From positions 186,001 to 250,000 of the forward strand of contig NZ_VKNW01000003.1 in NCBI RefSeq assembly GCF_007474535.1: a stretch of DNA of 64,000 bases, read 5' to 3'. Source of the DNA: Chryseobacterium echinoideorum (GTDB lineage: Bacteria > Bacteroidota > Bacteroidia > Flavobacteriales > Weeksellaceae). A program made the translations under genes and the position numbers. The notes beneath the pieces were generated by a model that was not told the DNA's origin, made no database searches, and saw nothing but the letters and a program-made list of their open reading frames with translations. Shown piece by piece: positions 14,237 to 22,973 of this stretch (its first letter is position 1; each line of letters begins with the position of its first letter).

Positions 14237-17194
14237 TTACTTCTTGATAAACTTAAAGTTTCCTGAAATTTCTTTGTCTTTAATAATAATTATATATGTG
14301 CCTTTTACAAGCTCATTTACTCTTACCTGATTTCCTTTGATTTCGCCAACTTTCACCAATTGTCCCACAGCGTTATATATTTCATACTTAGCTTTATCTG
14401 ATACTTTTGTAATATTTAATACATCTGTAGCAGGATTAGGGAATATACTGATCTCAGCATTTTTTGTGGTATTTTCATTGGTAGATAAAGCACCAGCTGA
14501 TATTACCACATTGTAATCCTCAAATTCACCCAAGTTATTTATATAATTACCGCAGCCATCAATTAGAGAAATTCCTGCGCTAGTGGAGTAAAGCATTCCC
14601 ACTCTCATTCTTAGCCCAAGCCCCTGAACGGCATTGGCAGGAACTGTAAATGAAATGGTAACAGGATTTGGAGTTCCATTTGCAACGGGAGAAGTTAAAA
14701 TTCTCTCGGAAGCTTCAAACACTCCGTTTCTGTTAAAATCTATCCAAGCTGAAGTTGCAGCCGGATAAGGTCCTCCTGGGCTTGACAAATAAGCACGAGA
14801 AACAGAAAGGGTATAACTAGCACCTGCATTAAGATTAATCTGTAAAGAAGGGTTGGCAACATAGCTTGTGTACGTACTTGCACTTGAAGAATTATTTACA
14901 TTCGCTAGGGTAACATTAGAAATATAATCATCCGATGCGTTTCCAGAACTTACAGGACAATATGTAGCCATCGGCGTTGTATTAAAATTAGATGAAGAAG
15001 AAAAAGATCCGGTTACTCCAGAACAAACTGCAGCAACCTGCACTTCATAAGCTGTATTATCTAATAAATTTGGAAGAACCACACTATTATTATTTGTATT
15101 GATAATTAGCCAAGATGCATCTGCAACTTTTTTATATCTTACTACATAGGATGAAGCGCCTGCCACAGGAACCCAATAAACATCAGCAGAACTTGAAGTA
15201 ATATTAGCCGTCGTAATTCCTGTTGGAGCAGATCCGCAATTTCCAAATTGAGTAACAGTCACCGCTTTAATAGCATAAAATACGTTTCCAATTGATGAAA
15301 CTCTGACTTTTATCACCTGTCCATTCATAGAAGCTGGAAAAGTAAAATTTTCCGAACCGTCATTTGCAGTTGACGCAGCCAGCAATGTCCATGTATTTCC
15401 ATTATCAGTCGTATAATCAATTTTTACGTTAGCAACACTGTAGGGAGCTGCAGTAGTTCCTGCAACATCCCACTGTATTGGAGTTGGCGCAGTGATATTG
15501 GCAAACTGTGTATTAATTTTAAACGGACCATTATTACCGACATTAATTATCTGAAGAGCAGATTGAGTTTGCTGCTGATCTGAATTAGGATTATTATCTC
15601 TAACCGTTACTGCAAAACGTGATGTTCTTGCAACGTTAGAAACAGATTCCCATTGTGAACCAGAACTCAAAACTCCATTCAATACTGAGGAAAGTTTAGG
15701 AAAATAACGTGTAGGACTTGTAGACGGCATCAGTGATCTGAACGAAGCTCCATAGGTAGTGTTTCCTAAATTAGCAGATGTAATTGTTCCTCCTGTAATC
15801 TGACCATTTACAATAGCACCTGCATCATCAAACTGCTCCCATGTATATGTTAAAGGATCATTTTCAGGATCGGTTGCTGATGCCGTAAGAACAAATGCAG
15901 TCCCTTTTGGAATTGTATAAGTTGGCAGCGCAGCAATTACCGGAGGATTATTTGCCACTAAAACTTCTGTATCACAACTTTTTGCATTTAAATTTTGCTG
16001 AACCTGAACAATACTTGCCACATGAAAATAAGCATCAGAATTCATTTGTACATTAGCATTCGTGATACCTGCATACCCCATAATTGTTGAGCCTGATCCT
16101 GGCTCCATATTTACACCTGATCCTTCAATAGAATATGAAAAAGTATGATTAGCTCCCAATTGATGCCCCATTTCATGGGCTACATAATCAATATCAAAAG
16201 CATCACCCGAAGGAGCTGTACTTTGTGTAAATCCGGAACCTTTACCCAAAGGTGCTGAAGATGTAGGAGCGATACACACACATCCTACACAACCAGCGTT
16301 ACCATTATTACCCGCTGCATTAAACACATGCCCTATGTCATAATTCGCATCCCCTACATTTGTTGTAAGAACCTGCTGAACTTTTGAGTTTAGCGATCCT
16401 GGCAAAGTAAGATAAGGATCGGTAGCAGAGTTCACAAATATAATTCCAGGGGCGTTGATAATATTAAGGTGCAACGCAAAATCTTTTTCGAATACTCCAT
16501 TTACTCTGGTCATTGTTGCGTTAATCTGAGCTAAAGCTGTTGCCAAAGTTCCCCCCGTATAAGATACGTAAGAACTTGTTGCAGAGATAGCCAATCTCAT
16601 TGTTCTATATTTTCTATCAGAACTTTTTGCATAATTGTTAGACTGATTACTGAAAAAATTACCCTTTTCTGCTAACTTTTCAATTTGTTCTGCCATTTGA
16701 GACCCCTCTTCTGTACTACAAACAAAGCTTTTACCATGGGTGTTATTTGTTTTTGGATGTACAGCATAAATGGTTTTATCTGAAGCTAAAGGATCAATAA
16801 ATTCATATATTCCGTCTTTAATCACCATTGCCTGAAAATCGTTCGGAGCAACCGAAAACCTAATCTGCTTAGATGGGTCATCAATTCCCACCCCTACATA
16901 AGATCCTAATTCATATTGATCCGCAAGATCTTTTGCCATTACCGGAAAACTATATACAGCAAATTTTTCAAGTTTACCTTTTAAAGTCGGCACCAAAATT
17001 TCCACAGCTTTTGCATTGGTTCCTGTTTCCTGTGCATTTTTAAGATCATTTCTTATCTTATTCAAATCAAGTTTATAATAAGATTCGGAAGTAAATGAGC
17101 CTTCAACATCTCTTTTTACAGTAGTTGGAGTCCATTGCGCAAAAGTGCCAACTCCAAGCATACTGAAAAATAAAGTTGTAATTACTTTTTTCAT
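14237..17194 (-). CDS. Secreted zinc metalloprotease (reprolysin-like), T9SS cargo
   Basis: 985 aa. Signal peptide (MKKVITTLFFSMLGVGTFA), a pro-region up to about residue 195, then a metallopeptidase domain with the zinc motif HEMGHQLGANHTF at about residue 337 (HExxHxxGxxH). The downstream GSTIMGYAG stretch supplies the Met-turn. After it come a cadherin/Ig-like stretch (NNPPVIAALPTY...DPENDPLTY), one fibronectin III unit, one GEVED unit (WIDFNRNGVFEASERIL...GEFEDYNV) and a type A sorting domain (ISIFPNPATDVLNIT...). It should be exported, processed and released or bound at the cell surface as a protease. It shares its C-terminal architecture with the neighbouring 1504-aa protein. Confidence 0.95.
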   Translation of the reverse strand: MKKVITTLFFSMLGVGTFAQWTPTTVKRDVEGSFTSESYYKLDLNKIRNDLKNAQETGTNAKAVEILVPTLKGKLEKFAVYSFPVMAKDLADQYELGSYVGVGIDDPSKQIRFSVAPNDFQAMVIKDGIYEFIDPLASDKTIYAVHPKTNNTHGKSFVCSTEEGSQMAEQIEKLAEKGNFFSNQSNNYAKSSDRKYRTMRLAISATSSYVSYTGGTLATALAQINATMTRVNGVFEKDFALHLNIINAPGIIFVNSATDPYLTLPGSLNSKVQQVLTTNVGDANYDIGHVFNAAGNNGNAGCVGCVCIAPTSSAPLGKGSGFTQSTAPSGDAFDIDYVAHEMGHQLGANHTFSYSIEGSGVNMEPGSGSTIMGYAGITNANVQMNSDAYFHVASIVQVQQNLNAKSCDTEVLVANNPPVIAALPTYTIPKGTAFVLTASATDPENDPLTYTWEQFDDAGAIVNGQITGGTITSANLGNTTYGASFRSLMPSTSPTRYFPKLSSVLNGVLSSGSQWESVSNVARTSRFAVTVRDNNPNSDQQQTQSALQIINVGNNGPFKINTQFANITAPTPIQWDVAGTTAAPYSVANVKIDYTTDNGNTWTLLAASTANDGSENFTFPASMNGQVIKVRVSSIGNVFYAIKAVTVTQFGNCGSAPTGITTANITSSSADVYWVPVAGASSYVVRYKKVADASWLIINTNNNSVVLPNLLDNTAYEVQVAAVCSGVTGSFSSSSNFNTTPMATYCPVSSGNASDDYISNVTLANVNNSSSASTYTSYVANPSLQINLNAGASYTLSVSRAYLSSPGGPYPAATSAWIDFNRNGVFEASERILTSPVANGTPNPVTISFTVPANAVQGLGLRMRVGMLYSTSAGISLIDGCGNYINNLGEFEDYNVVISAGALSTNENTTKNAEISIFPNPATDVLNITKVSDKAKYEIYNAVGQLVKVGEIKGNQVRVNELVKGTYIIIIKDKEISGNFKFIKK

Positions 17195-17219
17195 TTTAGA
17201 TATATTTCGTTAAAGTTTC

Positions 17220-17227
17220 CAAAAATA
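17220..17227 (-). promoter_or_regulatory. -7 element of the protease promoter
   Basis: TATTTTTG on the minus strand, an exact TANNTTTG match 26 bases upstream of the ATG at 17194. No TTG at the usual distance. Confidence 0.42.
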
Positions 17228-17313
17228 AAGTTTTTTTTAAGGAACATCATCTTAAAATTTCATAAAAAATCTTTACTTTGTTATTTACAATACATAAAAT
17301 ATTAATTTTCAAA

Positions 17314-17745
17314 ATGAAATCATTATTAGCATTATTCATCGCACTCTCTTCTATAAGCTGCAAAAACAATCTTCAAAAAAAACATCAAATGGTTGACAAT
17401 ATTACCCTGTCTGAAAGAACGAGAGGCACGCAAAGAGTTTTCATCATTAACAATGAAAATTTAGAAATTTCGCTCAACGGAAACAAGTCTTTCTACAAAA
17501 TATCTTCTGCCGATTGGAAAAAAATAGCAGAAGCTGCCAATACAATTAATCTGGAAGAAATATCTACTTACAAAGCTCCTACAACCAAAAGATTTACTGA
17601 TGCTGCTTTAGCGTCTATCATACAGATTGGTAAGGAAGATAAAGAATTTGAATCTGCCTCTTTTGATGAAGGAAATCCTCCAGCAGAACTAAAAAATCTC
17701 TACTCTGAATTGAAAAAGCTGATAAAAACAAAAAAGAGCAATTAA
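17314..17745 (+). CDS. Small lipoprotein, 143 aa, function unknown
   Basis: Starts at the ATG at 17314 with a type II signal peptide MKSLLALFIALSSISC, the Cys being the lipidation site. A TTG 36 bases upstream would add residues that spoil the signal. The mature part is polar, with a predicted beta/alpha mix (VFIINNENLEISLNGNKSFY, DWKKIAEAANTINLEEI), and a C-terminal helix with many Lys and Glu. I recognise no named domain. It stands alone, divergent from the protease gene and convergent with the DUF6048 gene, with which it shares a terminator. Confidence 0.75.
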   Translation: MKSLLALFIALSSISCKNNLQKKHQMVDNITLSERTRGTQRVFIINNENLEISLNGNKSFYKISSADWKKIAEAANTINLEEISTYKAPTTKRFTDAALASIIQIGKEDKEFESASFDEGNPPAELKNLYSELKKLIKTKKSN

Positions 17746-17758
17746 AAACTGCTCTTTT
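17732..17758. terminator. Shared bidirectional terminator
   Basis: Stem AAAAGAGCA / TGCTCTTTT with a 9-base loop. It has T runs on both strands and overlaps the stop of the plus-strand lipoprotein gene. It also serves the converging DUF6048 gene (stop at 17770). Confidence 0.75.
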
Positions 17759-17769
17759 TTATTTTTTAA

Positions 17770-18432
17770 TTAAAATTTATAGGCAATATTCCAGGCAAAG
17801 CCCATATTAAATTTTGATGAGCTTCTTCCAAATCCCGGAACTATCATAGGTACGACTTCGTCCTGTTTGGTTGTATATACCAAATAACGTGGCTGCATAT
17901 TCACATCAATATAAAAATTGGTTTCAAACAGCTGTACTCTACCTCCTAAATTGGCTTCAAGCCAGAAAGAAGACTGGGAAGATGCAGGCATAGAAACCGA
18001 TGAACTATTTCCTCCAAAACCACGAACTGGTATCGCCATATATTCCTGATTATAGAAAGATCCTCCAATTTTCCCTCCTCCGTAAAAGCCGTTAAAATCA
18101 TTTTCACGATCACGAGCCAACATATAAAATGCTCCGATTTTCATAAAAGGTCCGTTCGCTTTTGCATCGTAACCATTATTCTGATAAACATTTTTTTCAA
18201 AACCAGCCTCAATAATACCGTGTAAATTATCTTTAACTTTTGATGAAATAAATCCCTGAAAAAGCTGTCTGTCTGAGAAAAAAGAAACTCCTGTATTCAG
18301 AACATCCACCCCGACCATAAAGTTGGGTTCATATTTCCATTTTGCTTTTGCAGCTTCATCTTTTTCCTGCCCAAAAGCATTGAAAATACCTAAAATGCTA
18401 AAAATTAAGATATAAATTGGTCTTTTCTTCAT
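17770..18432 (-). CDS. DUF6048 family protein
   Basis: 220 aa with signal peptide MKKRPIYILIFSILGIFNAF. The body has beta-strand character typical of small outer-membrane barrels (WKYEPNFMVGVDVLNTGVSFF, GFYGGGKIGGSFYN, FNMGFAWNIAYKF). It matches what I know of the DUF6048 family of flavobacteria, which is regularly found beside DUF6452, as here. Function unknown. The ATG at 18432 is taken as start; the GTG further upstream precedes the signal peptide and is less likely. The gene overlaps the end of the DUF6452 gene by 35 bases, so the two are co-transcribed. Confidence 0.85.
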   Translation of the reverse strand: MKKRPIYILIFSILGIFNAFGQEKDEAAKAKWKYEPNFMVGVDVLNTGVSFFSDRQLFQGFISSKVKDNLHGIIEAGFEKNVYQNNGYDAKANGPFMKIGAFYMLARDRENDFNGFYGGGKIGGSFYNQEYMAIPVRGFGGNSSSVSMPASSQSSFWLEANLGGRVQLFETNFYIDVNMQPRYLVYTTKQDEVVPMIVPGFGRSSSKFNMGFAWNIAYKF

Positions 18433-18868
18433 CTTGAATAAAATTTTGTCCCTGCTCAACACTAGTTACTGAATTTGGCAATAATAATACGGAGTTCAGA
18501 TTTTCATAATTTCTTTTAACACCACACCCCGGAGAAACATAAATAGATTTGGTCGTGTAATTTACCCTGATTTTTGATGAGTCTTGTTTGGCAGAAGTTT
18601 TTATGTAAATATCTGTAAAAGGAGAATCATCTACCCGGAGAGGTACAAAAACCGAATCCACATTTCTGTTCCATCCAAAATCCACAACAGCAGTTCCGAG
18701 ATCTGCAAAGATTTTTATGGAATCTACAACGGTAATCTTTCCGCCTGTCTTAAACATGATTTTCATTCGAGGCGTACCTTCCCCGCTTTCACAGATGTCA
18801 TCATCTCCTCCGCAGGAAATCATAGATGTAAAAGCACAAAACAATATGATAAATTTTAAATATTTCAT
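18398..18868 (-). CDS. DUF6452 family lipoprotein
   Basis: 156 aa. Type II signal peptide (MKYLKFIILFCAFTSMISC, lipidated Cys followed by GGDDD). The mature part has four Cys in all (CGGDDDIC, SPGCG) and beta-rich sequence. It corresponds to the DUF6452 family, the usual partner of DUF6048. The start is the ATG at 18868, which gives a clean signal peptide; an upstream TTG is rejected. It lies between the DUF5117-type metalloprotease gene (51 bases upstream) and DUF6048 (35-base overlap), so probably one operon. Confidence 0.84.
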   Translation of the reverse strand: MKYLKFIILFCAFTSMISCGGDDDICESGEGTPRMKIMFKTGGKITVVDSIKIFADLGTAVVDFGWNRNVDSVFVPLRVDDSPFTDIYIKTSAKQDSSKIRVNYTTKSIYVSPGCGVKRNYENLNSVLLLPNSVTSVEQGQNFIQDEEKTNLYLNF

Positions 18869-18919
18869 AAACTTAAATACAAAATTTTTCTTTGGTTTAC
18901 CCAATAAACCGACAATTGA

Positions 18920-21388
18920 CTACTTTGGATCCAGAGCTTTCTCTATTCTAAAAATCAAATCTTCGTAATGATATTGATTAACCAAATCACCTGAAGAGAT
19001 TTTAGCTGAAAGATCTTTCTTAATGGCATTTAAATTCCCTCTTGCAATAGAAGAGATATCAGACTTATCCATGTTCTTTAAATCTGAATATTTCAGAAGA
19101 TGCTCTATGTAGTTTCTTTGAAGATTTCTTCCATAAATATCAAGATTCTCTTTTTTGATAATTGAATTATTCAGATCCGAAAACAAATCAATCAATGAAT
19201 ATGCTTTTGCATCAACTGCCGATGTTTGATAAAGACTTTGAAGCACCATAGGATTCAAAATCCTTCCCAAAACCCCATTTTGAATTTCCTCAACAGTTTT
19301 TACTGGAGTTTTACCTGTTTTTTCAAAAATATCATCTTTGAGTAACCATTGGGGTGTTACAAAAATATTTTCCGATAAAAATCTCATCGCTTCCTGCTGA
19401 TCTTTTTTTGCTACCACTTCATACACACTTCCAGATTGCTCAACGGTTTTTGGTGTTTCCATCTGCCCGCCAATATATTTTGAAACGTGACCTAAATATC
19501 TTCTAAACTGTGTAGTTACCTGATCGTACATCATTCCCAGATTGTCGTAATCCTCATTCGGAGTTTTTGTCCAGTCATTCAGATTGTCAACAATTCTTTT
19601 CAGGTTTTTAATTCCGTATGTACTTGCAATCATGGCATTATCTCCCACCTGTTCGCTTTGTGATCTCGGATCTAAAGGATTAGTTTCAGTTCCAAACCAT
19701 AATCTTTCATTTTTAAGATTTTTAATCACCCACTGGTTTAAAAACTCTTTCTCAGCATCAGGATTTTTAAATTGATGAAATCTTTTATATCCCCATTCAA
19801 TTGCCCAATCGTCGTAATCTCCAATTCTCGGGAAAATTCCTGAGTCACCGATGTTGTCTTCCGGTTGCGCCACATAGTTGAATCGTGCATAATCCATAAT
19901 TGACGGGGTATGTCCGTTTTTTTCCAGCCATTTTTTGTCTCTCAGTTTTTCAACCGGAACTGTAGAGCTGGAACCGTAATTATGTCTTAACCCCAAAGTA
20001 TGCCCTACTTCATGTGAAGAAACAAAACGAATCAGCTCGCCCATCAGTTTTTCGTCAAATTCCATTTTTCTGGCTCTTGGATCGTTTGGAGATGCCTGCA
20101 CAAAATACCAGTTTCTCAAAAGCATCATAACATTATGATACCAATTGATATGACTTTCCAAAATTTCTCCGGATCTTGGATCTGAAATTGAAGGTCCGGA
20201 AGCATTCGGCACATCCGAAGGTTTATAAACAATGGCAGAAAATCTTGCATCTTCCAGACTCCATTCTTTATCAACTTTAGGATCAGGAACTTTAGCATAA
20301 ATAGCATTTTTAAAGCCTGCTTTTTCAAAAGCTTTTTGCCAGTCATTCACTCCCTGCACCAAATAAGGAATCCATTTTTTAGGAGTTGCGGGATCAATAT
20401 AGAAAATGATAGGTTTGGCTGGTTCTACCAATTCACCTTTATTATATTTTTCAATATCCTGAGGTTTTGGCTCCAGTCTCCATCTTTTAATCAGGGAAAT
20501 TTTTTTCACCCCTTGAGGATCCAAATCAAAATCTGTGTAACCAACCGTAAAATAACCCACTCTCGGGTCAAAATACCTTGCCTGCATTTTATTTTCTGGT
20601 AACAGCACAAAAGACGAATTGATCTCTACGGTATAATTTCCGCTTACTTTAGGCGGACTTTTAACTAAAGGATTGGGTTTGCCTGCCGTTCTGGCAAAAG
20701 TTTTGGTCGTGTTGATTTCTACATTTGTAGGAAAAGATTTCACAAAATTAATGAATGACATCTCTTTTTGAAAAGCACCAATTCTATAGTTGTCTTTTGT
20801 GTAAACAGAGAAAGAAGTCAGTTCGTTATCAGAATTCAATACATCTGTCACCTCAATTACCGATGAATTTTTATTGACTCCGTAAGCTTTTACATCAAAA
20901 GATTTTATAATTGACTGTACATTGTTTCTTGTTACTGAGCTGTACATATCTGATGTGGAATCTTTAGCATAGTCTACAAAAGAAATTGAACGCAGCAAGA
21001 TTTTATCTTTCGGACCTTTTTCAAATGCTATAACCTGCTGACCGATTTGGTCTCCTGCATATCCTGAAGTACCGGAACGCATTCCGGCAGCTGCTTTTGT
21101 AAGCCTTGTTACCAACAGAAATTCTTTTTTCAGAATAGCATCAGGGATTTCAAAATAATATTTATCATCTACTTTGTGTACTGTAAAAACTCCCTGATCC
21201 GAAACCGCTTTATCAGTAATAATCTCTTTGAAGGGTTTTACAGGACTTTTCTTTTTGTCTTTATCATCTTTTTTTACTTTAGTTGTATCGCTTTTTATCG
21301 CAGCAGAATCTTTAGTTTGTGAAAAAACATTTTGCTGACAAAACAATAAAGCACCAAAAAGTAAAATAGTTTTGCCGAATTGGGTCAT
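18920..21388 (-). CDS. Zinc-dependent metalloprotease, DUF5117/DUF5118 type
   Basis: 822 aa. Signal peptide MTQFGKTILLFGALLFCQQNVFSQ, a Lys/Asp-rich linker, then DUF5118- and DUF5117-like parts (DKYYFEIPDAILKKEFLLVTRL...). The zinc motif HEVGHTLGLRHN stands at about residue 458 and an SIMDYARFNY Met-turn shortly after. This group is widespread in Bacteroidota and exported; substrates are unknown. First gene of a probable operon with DUF6452 and DUF6048. No sorting domain is present at the C-terminus, so it likely stays in the periplasm or outer membrane. Confidence 0.93.
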   Translation of the reverse strand: MTQFGKTILLFGALLFCQQNVFSQTKDSAAIKSDTTKVKKDDKDKKKSPVKPFKEIITDKAVSDQGVFTVHKVDDKYYFEIPDAILKKEFLLVTRLTKAAAGMRSGTSGYAGDQIGQQVIAFEKGPKDKILLRSISFVDYAKDSTSDMYSSVTRNNVQSIIKSFDVKAYGVNKNSSVIEVTDVLNSDNELTSFSVYTKDNYRIGAFQKEMSFINFVKSFPTNVEINTTKTFARTAGKPNPLVKSPPKVSGNYTVEINSSFVLLPENKMQARYFDPRVGYFTVGYTDFDLDPQGVKKISLIKRWRLEPKPQDIEKYNKGELVEPAKPIIFYIDPATPKKWIPYLVQGVNDWQKAFEKAGFKNAIYAKVPDPKVDKEWSLEDARFSAIVYKPSDVPNASGPSISDPRSGEILESHINWYHNVMMLLRNWYFVQASPNDPRARKMEFDEKLMGELIRFVSSHEVGHTLGLRHNYGSSSTVPVEKLRDKKWLEKNGHTPSIMDYARFNYVAQPEDNIGDSGIFPRIGDYDDWAIEWGYKRFHQFKNPDAEKEFLNQWVIKNLKNERLWFGTETNPLDPRSQSEQVGDNAMIASTYGIKNLKRIVDNLNDWTKTPNEDYDNLGMMYDQVTTQFRRYLGHVSKYIGGQMETPKTVEQSGSVYEVVAKKDQQEAMRFLSENIFVTPQWLLKDDIFEKTGKTPVKTVEEIQNGVLGRILNPMVLQSLYQTSAVDAKAYSLIDLFSDLNNSIIKKENLDIYGRNLQRNYIEHLLKYSDLKNMDKSDISSIARGNLNAIKKDLSAKISSGDLVNQYHYEDLIFRIEKALDPK

Positions 21389-21431
21389 ATATGTAATTTT
21401 TGAATTGGAATTAAAGTCAAATTTAATTAAA

Positions 21432-22841
21432 TTATTTCTTTATCAGCAACGCAATATTTTCCACATGATGCGTTTGAGGAAACATATCTACCGGAAGAAT
21501 TTTGACCAATGTATACTGCTCTTTCATCAGTGCCAAATCTCTTGCCTGAGTTGCCGAATTACAGCTTACATAGACAATTTTTTCAGGAGCCAGCTTTAAA
21601 ATCTGCTCTACTACTTTCTGATGCATCCCATCTCTTGGCGGATCGGTGATCAAAACATCTGCTTTTGGATGATTTGCCAAAAACTCTTCGGTGAAAACAT
21701 CTTTCATATCTCCACAATAGAATGTTGTATTAGTGAGTCCGTTTAACTGTGCGTGCTCTGTTGCCGCATTGATGGCTTCCTGCACCGATTCGATGCCGAT
21801 TACCTGTTTGGCATTTTTTGCAACATATTGCGCAATTGTACCGGTTCCTGTGTACAGATCATATACTACTTCATCCCCTTTAAGATCAGCGAACTCAAGC
21901 GTTTTTCTGTATAGTTCCAAAGCCTGTTTGTAGTTGGTCTGAAAAAAAGATTTAGGTCCGATTTTGAATTTCAAACCGTCCATTTCTTCCATTAAAAAGC
22001 CTTCGCCAAAATAAATATTGATGTCTAAGTCATAGATGGAGTCATTCTGTTTCGGGTTGATGGCATAAACTAATGTTTTAATCTGCGGAAACTTCTCAAG
22101 CAAAAAAGTAAAAAATTTTTCTCTGTTTTCTTTTTCTTCTCTGTACAACTGAAAAAGAACCATCCATTCTCCTTTTGAGTTTTGCCTCATCATCAAAGTT
22201 CTGAGAAAACCTTTCTGATTTTTTACATCAAAAAAATCTAATCCTTCATTAACAGCGTATTCTTTTACCGCTAAACGAATGGCGTTGGAAGGATCTTCCT
22301 GCAGAAAACATTCTTTTAAATCTAAAATCTTGCTCCACATTCCGGGAATATGAAAACCAAGCGCATCACGGTTTCCGAAATTTTCTTCAGAGCTGATTTC
22401 GTACTGTGTAAGCCAGCGTGAATTAGAAAATGAAAATTCCATCTTATTGCGGTAAAAATATTGTTCTTCTGAACCTAAAATCGGTAAAGTCTCAAAATTC
22501 TCTATTCCGCCAATTCTTTTAATATTATTGTAAACTTCTTCCTGTTTGAAATCAAGTTGTTTTTCATAGCTCATATTCTGCCATTTGCAGCCTCCACAAG
22601 TCCCAAAGTGGATACACTTAGGCTCAACTCTGTAAGGAGACCGCTGAATAACTTCCGAAGCTTCTCCTTCAAAATATTTTGATTTTGCTTTTTTTACTTT
22701 TACATTCACAATGTCTCCAGGAATTGCTCCGGAAACCATTACCGTTTTACCTTCTTCCGTTCTTCCGATGGCAATTCCTTTTGCGCCTGCAGAAACTAAT
22801 TGTATATTTTCAAGAATGATGTTCTTTTTATTTCTTTTCAT
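21432..22841 (-). CDS. rlmD: 23S rRNA (uracil-C5)-methyltransferase, RlmD/RumA type
   Basis: 469 aa. N-terminal TRAM domain (about 8-62), iron-sulfur Cys cluster KCIHFGTCGGC (Cys76, 82, 85), SAM-binding motif VYDLYTGTGTIAQYVA and DPPRDGMHQKV. The catalytic Cys is in VYVSCNSAT at about residue 427. It transfers a methyl group from SAM to C5 of a uracil in 23S rRNA. The split between U747 and U1939 specificity cannot be made from sequence reading; RlmD is the usual annotation for this length. Monocistronic with its own promoter. Confidence 0.92.
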   Translation of the reverse strand: MKRNKKNIILENIQLVSAGAKGIAIGRTEEGKTVMVSGAIPGDIVNVKVKKAKSKYFEGEASEVIQRSPYRVEPKCIHFGTCGGCKWQNMSYEKQLDFKQEEVYNNIKRIGGIENFETLPILGSEEQYFYRNKMEFSFSNSRWLTQYEISSEENFGNRDALGFHIPGMWSKILDLKECFLQEDPSNAIRLAVKEYAVNEGLDFFDVKNQKGFLRTLMMRQNSKGEWMVLFQLYREEKENREKFFTFLLEKFPQIKTLVYAINPKQNDSIYDLDINIYFGEGFLMEEMDGLKFKIGPKSFFQTNYKQALELYRKTLEFADLKGDEVVYDLYTGTGTIAQYVAKNAKQVIGIESVQEAINAATEHAQLNGLTNTTFYCGDMKDVFTEEFLANHPKADVLITDPPRDGMHQKVVEQILKLAPEKIVYVSCNSATQARDLALMKEQYTLVKILPVDMFPQTHHVENIALLIKK

Positions 22842-22911
22842 TGATGATATCAGGTTATAACCTACTTTAAATAAATTAATTTTAAACTAAAAATCAGTTT
22901 TCAACTGACTG

Positions 22912-22919
22912 CAAAAGTA
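22912..22919 (-). promoter_or_regulatory. -7 element of the rlmD promoter
   Basis: TACTTTTG on the minus strand, an exact TANNTTTG match. It leaves a leader of about 65 bases that contains a small CAGTT/AACTG hairpin followed by T. Confidence 0.45.
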
Positions 22920-22929
22920 CAATAAAAAA

Positions 22930-22951
22930 AACCTTATCCGAAGACAAGGTT
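22930..22951 (-). terminator. Terminator of the TlpA-like gene
   Basis: 9-bp stem AACCTTGTC / GATAAGGTT (one G-T pair) with a TTCG tetraloop on the minus strand, then eight T. It is 23 bases past the stop at 22974. Confidence 0.88.
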
Positions 22952-22973
22952 TTTGTTTATAGCATTTTAATAA

